Below, piece after piece: positions 42,205 to 49,535 of a DNA stretch of 50,604 nt; the stretch's first letter is position 1, and every line of letters begins with the position of its first letter. The position numbers were made by a program, and so were the translations under genes. The stretch spans positions 19,398-70,001 of the forward strand of contig NZ_SADT02000010.1 of assembly GCF_004016445.2 (NCBI RefSeq). Direction: 5' to 3'. The DNA is from Mesorhizobium sp. M2E.F.Ca.ET.219.01.1.1. GTDB taxonomy: Bacteria > Pseudomonadota > Alphaproteobacteria > Rhizobiales > Rhizobiaceae. Below the pieces are notes generated by a model, which worked only from the letters and a program-made list of their open reading frames with translations, did not search any database and was not told where the DNA came from.

Positions 42205-44834
42205 AACTTACGGCCCTTCGGCTCCACAACGTCAAACGGTTCGCCGGGCAAGGCGTCGCCATCGAAAACATCGGCGACGGCGTCAACGTGCTTTGCGCGG
42301 TCAATGAGTTCGGCAAATCAACCTTCTTCGAAGCGCTGCACGCACTCTTTTTCCAGCCTCACACGGGCACACCCGAAGGCGTGCGACTGTTGCGGCCTTA
42401 CAGTGGGGGCAATCCGGTGGTGGAGGCCGACATCACCACTTCAGAAGGACGCTATCGACTTGCCAAGCAGTTTTATGGCGGCAGGCTGGCCAGCGTTATT
42501 GACCTCGACGGCGGGCGACTGTTGGCTCAAGCCGATGAGGCCGAAGCCTTTATCGGCAAACTAATCCATGGCGGAAGCGCAGGACCGGCAGGATTGCTCT
42601 GGGTTCGCCAAGGGGTCACCGGCATCGAAAGGCGCAGCAAAAGCGAGGAGGACGGCGAAAAACGCGTGCGCGAAAGCCTACTGTCCTCGGTTCAGGGGGA
42701 AGTTGAAGCCCTGACCGGCGGGCGACGCATGGCCGAAATCGCCGCGGCATGTGAAGAAGAACTCTATAGCCTGGTTACGTCAACGCTGCGTCCCAAGAGC
42801 GGCGGTCTCTATGCGGCAGCGCTCGACGAGCGTGACAAGCTGGTGAAAGACGAGCAGCGTCTCAGCGCCGAAGTCACCGGTCTGCGCGATTCGCTCGACA
42901 AGCGGCGCATGGCGTTGGCGCGTCTGTCTGAGCTTGAAAACCCCGAAGAAGGCGCCACTCGGCGGGAAGCCATCTCGGCCGCGGAAGCCGCAGTCGAGGC
43001 CGCCAAATCGCACAGCGAAGCCTTGAAAGCCGCCGAGGCGGAAGCTGCCCTTGCCGCAATTCACCACGACGCGGCGCAGCAGGCCCTCGATAGTTTTCGG
43101 ACCGCGCTCAAACGAGCCACGGATTTGCGCCAGCAGTCGACGATTGCGCAGCTTCGCCGCAGTGAGGTTCTCGATCGGCGCGCTTCTGCCATTGCCGAAA
43201 ACGAACAAGCGATGGGCGAAGTTCAAGCAGCCGAACTGGAAGAGCGCGAAGCACGCGAATTGCTCGCGCGGCTGGATGCGACTCTTTTGGCGCGTGACGC
43301 TGCCGAACAACTGGCCGGCTCGGACAACCGGTTGAAACAAGCCGAAGTCGCCAGAACCCAGATCGAAGATGGAGAGGCAGCACTGGCGATGCTGGCGGTG
43401 CCGGAACAAGCTGTCGAGCAACTCCAGGCGCTCGAAATCGAGATCGCCAGCCTTCGTGCAGCTCACCTGGCAACCCTGCCGACGCTATGCATGGAATACC
43501 GGGACGGCGCCGCCGATTTGGTGACCATCGATGCCAAGCCCTTGCCCCATGCAGAAGACCAAAGCTTTGCTGGCACCGTACGCCTGGATATTGCCGGCAT
43601 CGGAGCCTTGACCCTGCGATCGAATCGGCCGCAGCAGGCCGACCGGACCATCGAAGACGCCGAAGCGAAGCACCGCAGCCTGCTTGCGTCCCTCGGTGTC
43701 GATAGCCTCAGGACGGCACGCCAGCGCCTAGTGGAAGCGCGCGACAAAGCTACCGAACTGGGCTTGGCGCGTCAGCGACTTGCCGATCTCGCGCCCAAGG
43801 GGATACAGCAATTACACGAGGAGCTTGCTCGTCTGAGTGCCCTCGGGGCCGGGGACCTCGAACTCAAAGTCGATCCAGAACAGATCCGGCAACATCATGC
43901 CGCAGCCGAGCAGCGTGTGGCGACAACACGCAACAGCGTGCGCGAGGCCTTGCCTTTGCGCAGCCATGCCGACGAGGCTGTCATGGCTGCGGAGACGGCT
44001 TATGTCACCATCCAGGCGGAACTGACCAGCCTCGAGGTCATATTGGGACCCGATGCAGCGCGCGAGGAAAAGGGGCGCTTGCTGCTCACCGAGGCCACCG
44101 CACGACAAAAGCTGCGCGAAGCGGCCGAAATGCGCGCTGCTCCCCTGCGCGACGGCGCTCGCGATCTCACCAGCGCTGAAGCCGTTCTGCGCCGCGCCCG
44201 TTCGGTTCAGGATGCCGCCACACAGGAAGCAAGTCAGTTGCGTGTAACCCTGGCCGATCTCAATGGCCATATTCGCACTCGGTCCGACGACGCGGTGGAA
44301 GAAGCTTTGCGCGAGGCCACAGAAAAATTGGAAATCGCTGGAGAGCGAGCGAGACGCTTCGAATTCGAAAAAGCCGTCCTCGACCGGCTGCGCACGACGC
44401 TGGTCGCTGCGCGCTCGACGGCACGCGATCTTTATCTGAAGCCGGTCATGTCCGAGCTGCGACCGCTGCTTGGATTGCTATTCGATGACATCTCCATAGT
44501 GTTCGACGAGAACACACTGTTGCCACAGACCGTTCGCCGCAATGGTCAGGATGAGGATGTCGATAGGTTGAGTGGCGGCATGCGAGAACAGCTTTCGGTT
44601 CTGACACGTCTGGCCTTCGCCCGTTTGCTTGCCCGCGACGGCCGACCCACACCGGTTATCCTGGATGACGCTTTGGTTTATTCCGATGACGACCGCATCG
44701 AGCGCATGTTCGACGCTTTGCATCGTCAATCACACGATCAGCAGATTCTCGTTTTCTCCTGCCGCCAACGCGCGTTTGCAAAACTCGGCGGTAACATTTT
44801 GCAGATGAGCGACTGGCAACCGGGTCGGTCATAA
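42201..44834 (+). CDS. SbcC/YhaN-like SMC-type ATPase
   Basis: The protein is 877 aa from the ATG at 42201, overlapping the sbcD-like stop (ATGA). Walker A is NEFGKSTFFEALHALFF (about 38-55), a form seen in YhaN/AAA_27 ATPases. Long coiled coils (about 210-400 and 490-760) flank a central segment that has no CxxC zinc hook. The C-terminal head has LSGGMREQLSVLTRLAFARL and Walker B PVILDDALVYSDDDRIERMF. With the SbcD-like partner it should form an SbcCD/Rad50-Mre11-type nuclease that processes DNA ends. The missing hook means dimerisation must differ from canonical SbcC. Confidence 0.85.
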   Translation: MKLTALRLHNVKRFAGQGVAIENIGDGVNVLCAVNEFGKSTFFEALHALFFQPHTGTPEGVRLLRPYSGGNPVVEADITTSEGRYRLAKQFYGGRLASVIDLDGGRLLAQADEAEAFIGKLIHGGSAGPAGLLWVRQGVTGIERRSKSEEDGEKRVRESLLSSVQGEVEALTGGRRMAEIAAACEEELYSLVTSTLRPKSGGLYAAALDERDKLVKDEQRLSAEVTGLRDSLDKRRMALARLSELENPEEGATRREAISAAEAAVEAAKSHSEALKAAEAEAALAAIHHDAAQQALDSFRTALKRATDLRQQSTIAQLRRSEVLDRRASAIAENEQAMGEVQAAELEEREARELLARLDATLLARDAAEQLAGSDNRLKQAEVARTQIEDGEAALAMLAVPEQAVEQLQALEIEIASLRAAHLATLPTLCMEYRDGAADLVTIDAKPLPHAEDQSFAGTVRLDIAGIGALTLRSNRPQQADRTIEDAEAKHRSLLASLGVDSLRTARQRLVEARDKATELGLARQRLADLAPKGIQQLHEELARLSALGAGDLELKVDPEQIRQHHAAAEQRVATTRNSVREALPLRSHADEAVMAAETAYVTIQAELTSLEVILGPDAAREEKGRLLLTEATARQKLREAAEMRAAPLRDGARDLTSAEAVLRRARSVQDAATQEASQLRVTLADLNGHIRTRSDDAVEEALREATEKLEIAGERARRFEFEKAVLDRLRTTLVAARSTARDLYLKPVMSELRPLLGLLFDDISIVFDENTLLPQTVRRNGQDEDVDRLSGGMREQLSVLTRLAFARLLARDGRPTPVILDDALVYSDDDRIERMFDALHRQSHDQQILVFSCRQRAFAKLGGNILQMSDWQPGRS

Positions 44835-44855
44835 GCGGAGATCGCGCAGCCTCAG

Positions 44856-45233
44856 CTAGGGCGACGGCAGATCGTATCGTGTTACGATTGCAATGCCGTT
44901 TTCGATCTCGATTTCGATAACTTCATTAATCAGGAATTCCTCTGGGCCAAGATCCTCGAGGAGAGCATCGAAGAGCTCTCTCTGTTTTTCAGGCCCGACC
45001 TGAGGGACGACGATAATCAGGCCGGCGTGAACCGGTTCTTTGGCATAGAGCTTCCTGAAGTCCTTAGCATTGTTGGTGACGAAGGTGAAATCCTCATCGA
45101 TAATGAGCGGCATGAGGTCCCAGTCGGTTTCGCCGCTTAGCCCAAGCCAGTTGACGTGGTTTGCTTCATGTCCGCGTTCTTGGGCTACCGCAACCAGAGA
45201 CGTGTGCAGGCACTCATCGATCAGAAACCTCAC
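44856..45233 (-). CDS. DUF5615 PIN-like toxin (VapC45-like)
   Basis: The 125 aa protein has the PIN-like start MRFLIDECLHTSLVAVAQER, then WLGLSGETDWDLMPLIIDED and FVTNNAKDFRKLY. These give the conserved acidic residues of DUF5615 (Asp6, the Asp of TDWDL, the Asp of NAKDF). Such proteins are predicted RNases of toxin-antitoxin pairs. The start is a GTG lying 4 bp beyond the DUF433 stop. The arrangement matches Rv2018-Rv2019 (VapBC45) of M. tuberculosis, which I recall as DUF433 plus DUF5615. Confidence 0.82.
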   Translation of the reverse strand: MRFLIDECLHTSLVAVAQERGHEANHVNWLGLSGETDWDLMPLIIDEDFTFVTNNAKDFRKLYAKEPVHAGLIIVVPQVGPEKQRELFDALLEDLGPEEFLINEVIEIEIENGIAIVTRYDLPSP

Positions 45234-45237
45234 GAGG

Positions 45238-45888
45238 TCACACGCGTCTCGACCTGGCCGACGGACCTGGGTCGCCCTTCAAAACCACGCGCTTCGACGA
45301 CTTTATTTTCACGCCCTGCTCGACCAGCTTCTTAGGCCGCCCACGAACCGGGTGCGCGGCGACCCACATTCTGGCGAGCTCAATCACGCGCGGCGTTAGC
45401 TTCGGATATCCCTCCAGAACCTCCGCTTCATCTGCGCCCTGCGCTAGCATCGTCGTGATCATACGAACAGGGATGCGGGTTCCTTTGAAGACAGGCTCTC
45501 CGCCCATCACCCCTTTAACGCGGCCGATGGCGGCCTCCGCTTCATCAAGATCCACGATGCGCGCTTTGAGCTGTTTACGTGCCTCGGCGACGTCGACGAT
45601 CAGCAGGTCGTCGGCCCTTACGGTCTTGGCCCTTGGGGCAGCTTTGATTTCCTCGAACAGGCGGTAGCGACGATCAGCGGGCAATGTCGCACCCACGCCA
45701 TACCAAAGCTTGAGCCGCAGCAAATCCTCGCCGGTCAATGCCCGTCGGACGACCCCACCGATGCGCCGAGCAGTGCTTGGCACAGTATCGACAATGCGTT
45801 TGTCGATCGCATTGTGCACGGCCTTGATTCCTATCCCGCTGACGGCGGCTGCCTCTGCGGGGGTGTAGATGCGAGCAAGTGTGCCCAT
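45238..45888 (-). CDS. DUF433 antitoxin (VapB45-like)
   Basis: The protein is 216 aa from the ATG at 45888, preceded by AGGAGA. The N-terminus is a MerR-like helix-turn-helix (YTPAEAAAVSGIGIKAVHNA). The DUF433 domain is at about 125-185 (GGEPVFKGTRIPVRMITTML, then GADEAEVLEGYPKLT and VIELARMWVAAHP). The length and two-domain layout fit long DUF433 antitoxins. It is co-transcribed with the downstream toxin and probably autoregulates the pair. The 45889-45910 leader contains a short AT-rich stretch suitable for a promoter. Confidence 0.82.
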   Translation of the reverse strand: MGTLARIYTPAEAAAVSGIGIKAVHNAIDKRIVDTVPSTARRIGGVVRRALTGEDLLRLKLWYGVGATLPADRRYRLFEEIKAAPRAKTVRADDLLIVDVAEARKQLKARIVDLDEAEAAIGRVKGVMGGEPVFKGTRIPVRMITTMLAQGADEAEVLEGYPKLTPRVIELARMWVAAHPVRGRPKKLVEQGVKIKSSKRVVLKGDPGPSARSRRV

Positions 45889-45910
45889 TATTCTTCTCCT
45901 TATAAAGAAT

Positions 45911-46421
45911 AATATAGGCCGTTTGACCCCCTCCGTAAAGGCACGCGTCTTTGGAATCACGGCGGTTAGCAAAGGCGGTGGTGAGCCGAGAGGCCTCACA
46001 AACCCTTGGGGCTCGAGATGGCAGACTCGGCGCAGTATAATTGCGCTAACTATCGAATTTGCAGTTGGCGACAAACGACACACGAGTTCGTCGCGGACTT
46101 TTAACTCTGCGAAGGCGCGTCTTCGAGCGCTTTGAAACCCTACACCCATCTGCAGGCCATCTGTATCAAGCTTTGGACCAAAACCGTTTCCATCGCTCAC
46201 GAGCGTTCTCTCTGGGGGTCTCAAGTGGGGCTTGCCCATGGCCACGAATTTTTGGGCGACAGCGGTGCAGAGGCCGCATACCGCTGCCTGCTTGACGTCG
46301 CTGACCGTGTCCATGTCCGAAATTTGCCTACAAATTTCGGACGCCCTTGGGCGCGCTAGATTCGCTATGGAAAGCTGGAAGCACTCGCAAGCCCGGTGGC
46401 CACAGCGTCTGCAGCGCCAAG
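45911..46421. other. Intergenic remnant region
   Basis: The minus-strand frame upstream of the DUF433 start stays open but shows no recognisable family and probably is not translated. Apart from the palindrome at 46315-46342 I see nothing definite. Confidence 0.35.
46315..46342. repeat. Perfect 12 bp inverted repeat
   Basis: GTCCGAAATTTG and CAAATTTCGGAC form a perfect stem around a CCTA loop. There is no T-run on either side, so it is not a classical terminator. It could be an operator, a recombination site or an element end. It does not match a dif consensus that I know. Confidence 0.6.
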
Positions 46422-46965
46422 CTATTCCTCCGTATCCAAACCCGCATCCTCATGGCCACTAGCCAACTCTGGCATAATTTCACCAGCAAGCAGCTCATCT
46501 CTGCTCAGCAGCCCGGCATCCTCGAGCGCCTCGCAGTCCGGGAGATCGCGAAGCGTGTCGAGGCCGAACTCGAGCAGGACGCTTTTGTCGTCACATAGGT
46601 GTAGGGAGCGCCGGGCGTCGGACTGCGCGGGTTCGACGCGATCAGGCCGGTGCCGCAGATGGCCGATCAGGTCGCGACTGATTACTTCCCGAAAACCGAC
46701 GACAATTCGGCGCGGGTAATCGGCTGGAAGTGCCGATGCACATCAGCATCAGCACGTCCGACCACGTCAGGTCCACGGCACGCCCGCTGCTTCCGCAGGC
46801 GCGGATGGCATCGGCATAGGCCGGCCGTGTCAGGTGCTTCCAGCCGCCGGCGACAGCGACGAGGTCATAGGGCCGTCCGCGCAGCTCTCGGATGTCGTCG
46901 ATGAGAAGGTCACGGGCGAGCTCGCGGGAGAGACTGCACCGCAAGCGCGTCCCGCGCGCGCGAAC
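46422..46965 (-). pseudogene. scpB: scpB (segregation and condensation protein B) remnant
   Basis: Frames on the minus strand give CSLSRELARDLLIDDIREL, then RPYDLVAVAGGWKHLTRPAY and ADAIRA. After shifts come FGLDTLRDLPDCEALEDAGL and LSRDELLAG, ending GHEDAGLDTEE before a TAG. This is the order of ScpB (winged-helix partner of SMC-ScpA). The N-terminal part and the middle are shifted or missing. Plasmid or island paralogues of scpB are known in rhizobia. Confidence 0.75.
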
Positions 46966-47494
46966 TGCTCGATCAACTGATCTCAGACGACGACGAATCT
47001 CGTCCAGATTCCAAAAGCGGTGGCCGCAGCGGCGCTTTGCGGGCTCGCGTTACCACAGATCGCAGAACTGTGATCTCGCCTTGTGCCCGAGACCGCAATC
47101 TGGGCTCGCGACGAAGCATATCGCTTGCGATCATCAAAGGACGCGTCGACGCCGTCGGTTGCCTTTTCCACCGCCGCCTCACACATCGTGTTGGGGCTGA
47201 AGAGCTACCTGCAAATCCTCGCAACGGGCGCGGCCGCATCCTTGATTTTACAAATTGACACGTCTTGGTTTTTAGAAAATGCCACGTGCGATGATGGCGC
47301 CAAAAAAAAATGTCACGCGAGATGATCATGCCTGAGGTAAATGGTCCGCCAAAGTTGGGAAAGGTATACCGGTTGAATGGTGGATAGGTACGCCGGATAA
47401 AAAGGGCTTCGGGTTCCGGAAGACGAACTAATCGACGGATAGGCGCTGCTCGTGAGGGAAACTGCATGCGCATTACGGTTATGACCATCCAGGG
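46966..47494. other. No gene recognised
   Basis: There are frames on both strands without family resemblance. A run of nine A bases occurs near 47302-47310. A short frame at 47325-47390 (MIMPEVNGPPKLGKVYRLNG) ends in a stop, and I cannot assign it. Confidence 0.35.
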
Positions 47495-47629
47495 ATGTCG
47501 GATATGATCTTGAATAGTGACATTGCAGGCCAAAGAGCGGCCGAGAAGCTAGCAGAGGGCCTGAAATCGCAGGGCAAGCAGCAATACGAAGAAAGGTCGA
47601 GGGAACGCGAACGAGATGTGTCTCGTTAG
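47495..47629 (+). CDS. Possible 44-codon small protein
   Basis: The frame MSDMILNSDIAGQRAAEKLA, then EGLKSQGKQQYEERSRERER, is charged and probably helical, and it ends in a TAG. It lacks a strong ribosome-binding site. It could be the tail of a longer decayed gene, because the same frame is open for about 30 bases upstream. No function recognised. Confidence 0.25.
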   Translation: MSDMILNSDIAGQRAAEKLAEGLKSQGKQQYEERSRERERDVSR

Positions 47630-48040
47630 GTCGCACGTTGCACCAGGGGTGCGTCGGAAGGCACTCCGCCGTGTCCTGAAGAGGTAGCCTGCACTTGAGA
47701 ATAGCCACGGTGGTACCTTATTTTCGGCTGTGAAGCACACGAGACCCGCGACGTGAGACCCAGTTGCTCAATACCCAGTTGCTGGGTGAGCGTGCATGAC
47801 TGCCAACGGAAGGTCTTGCACGCACCCTCGCGATCTTGAGCAATGGTCGCCATGACTTTCTTCTTGCAGGCTTTTGAGTGGCCCAGCCTGCAATCACCAG
47901 ACCCCACCGACTCTAAAGAGCGTGGCAGACGGGATAGTCGAGGTTGCCCGGCACAATTACGCTCAAGGCTTGCGCCGCCCAGAGGACACGCTGAAAAGGC
48001 AGCATGGGCGCGCAAGCACGCCATTCACGAGAGGTTCGAC
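47630..48040. other. No gene recognised
   Basis: Upstream flank of the small gene at 48041. I searched it for -24/-12 and TGT-N10-ACA elements and found none with correct spacing. A short tandem near-repeat (CCCAGTTGCTCAATA, CCCAGTTGCTGGGTG) occurs at about 47759-47788. Confidence 0.35.
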
Positions 48041-48304
48041 ATGAAGACTATGCAAGAAAAAGACATTCCGGCATTCGTGCAAGCAGTTGTGGAGGCCGGC
48101 TGCAACATTTGCGCGATTGGCAACTTGGGATATGTCTTTGGCGATGCTGATTTGACGCCGGCGCAACGGAGGTCCGTCGAGCCACAGCTGCGCAGGATTG
48201 CTGAGATCTACGGCGAACGCGATCATCTCATGGACGAGATAGCTGTATATCTGCGGTCGATCGGACGCCATGTCGAGGTTGAGCCGAAGACAGGTGTTTC
48301 CTGA
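48041..48304 (+). CDS. Small conserved-type hypothetical protein
   Basis: This 87 aa protein begins MKTMQEKDIPAFVQAVVEAG and has CNICAIGNLGYVFGDADLTP and ERDHLMDEIAVYLRSIGRHV. A GAGAGG site precedes the ATG. The even, soluble, globular-looking composition and good codon use suggest a real gene. I believe similar small proteins occur in mesorhizobial symbiosis regions, but I cannot name a function. No operon partners are evident. Confidence 0.6.
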   Translation: MKTMQEKDIPAFVQAVVEAGCNICAIGNLGYVFGDADLTPAQRRSVEPQLRRIAEIYGERDHLMDEIAVYLRSIGRHVEVEPKTGVS

Positions 48305-49321
48305 TGGCCGCGATCGATCGCGTTCCGTAGTCGCCATTTCTATTGGGTAACGAGCAGCCGTCTTCCAACCTCTGAAACAAAAAAGAGGTGACCCCCAAAG
48401 GCCGCTCTCGAGACCGCAAGTCTGAGCCGCTAACGCATTGCGATAACCAGGCTGTCCGAACTGGGCGTCGATGCCTTCCTCGACCAGGTCGCGGTAGGCG
48501 GCGATCTCATCTACCGCATGCATAGCCAAGCCAGAGAAGTTTTCGGCAGCGGAATTCTCGGTCGCTTCCCCTTTTATGACTAGAGGGTGCGGCCGATCCG
48601 GCCGCGACGATCTCGCAGGGATTGCCATATACGGCAACACGAACACCGGCGGATCAATACTCGGATAATGGCGGCCGGCTATGTAGCGATCGATCGCGCA
48701 CCAACATATCAATGCAATAGCTTAGTTGCTTTCAAAGGCGGGTCTCTACGAACTGCAAGCAAGCTAAACGATTGCGTCAACTCTTCCTCGCAGAGCGAAA
48801 ACTCCGCGCCCACGCGATTTCTCTGCTGGAACAGCGGCACATCCTCAGCGCCAGGACACGGCCGCCGCCGTCGGGTTTTACGAAGCCGGTGATTGCATAA
48901 GTTGCCCGCAAGATATCATTGGTATCGGGAACGCCGCCGATGCCGCATCCTGAATAGAGCGGCCGCTTGCACCTGCCAGCCCGACGACCAGATCATATCT
49001 GCAACTCCATCTACCTGGACGTGGTGCAAATCACCTCGCTGAAGCCGCAAATCGTCGCCTTCGACCAGGATAACCACATCCGTGACCGCCTGAGCTACTC
49101 GGTCGATCTCGACGCACATGGCCGATACAGTTTTTCCATCCTTCACGAAGCGAATGAGACTTTGGCCATTCCAGCCCTGGTCTACGGGGCGTGACTTGTC
49201 CCCGATGCATGCGCGAGCTCTCCGCTCGGCCGGCCGCCGGACGTCGCCACCGGCCGAAGGCGCCCGAAGGCGCCCGAAGGCGCTTGACAAAGCAGCACCG
49301 GCCCATTCAACTTGAGGCATT
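48305..49321. other. About 1 kb without a confident gene
   Basis: The best candidate is a plus-strand frame ending at 49194 that reads NSIYLDVVQITSLKPQIVAF and DQDNHIRDRLSYSVDLDAHG, with smooth composition but no clear start. It may be the 3' end of a decayed gene. The minus-strand frame 47963-48712 overlaps the better small gene and looks like a shadow. GCGCCCGAAG occurs three times in tandem near 49259-49281. Confidence 0.3.
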
Positions 49322-49419
49322 CACCAGGGGAGTCCCGGTAAGGGGCTGAGATACTGCTGGCTTTCGCGGCGCAGTGACCCGTTGAACCTGATCCAGTTCA
49401 TACTGGCGTAGGGACGGTG
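49322..49419 (+). promoter_or_regulatory. TPP riboswitch (THI element)
   Basis: Conserved blocks are present in order: CACCAGGGGAGTCCCG, GGGGCTGAGATACTG, GACCCGTTGAACCTGATCC and AGTTCATACTGGCGTAGGGA, closing with CGGTG. CTGAGA and GACCCGTTGAACCTGATC are the pyrimidine- and pyrophosphate-sensing cores. It lies about 115 bp before the thiC start and should repress thiC when thiamine pyrophosphate is abundant, probably at the translation level as in other alphaproteobacteria. Confidence 0.95.
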
Positions 49420-49535
49420 CAAGCGCTTTGCGGGAGTTTACGCCCGAGGTCCTGCTGCAGCAGGTCTACAGAAGCGTCTTTTCATCCTTCCGGCACAGAA
49501 CTGGGTCTCCAATGCATGAGCAAAGGAGCCTCACG

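Noticed and set aside
47340..47440. Possible cold-shock-like motif (TPDKKGFGFRKT)
   Set aside because: Only a dozen residues in a frame interrupted by stops, with no second RNA-binding motif. Too weak to report as a remnant.
47963..48712. Minus-strand 249-codon frame
   Set aside because: It is antisense to the better-supported small gene at 48041-48304 and shows no domain or start signal.
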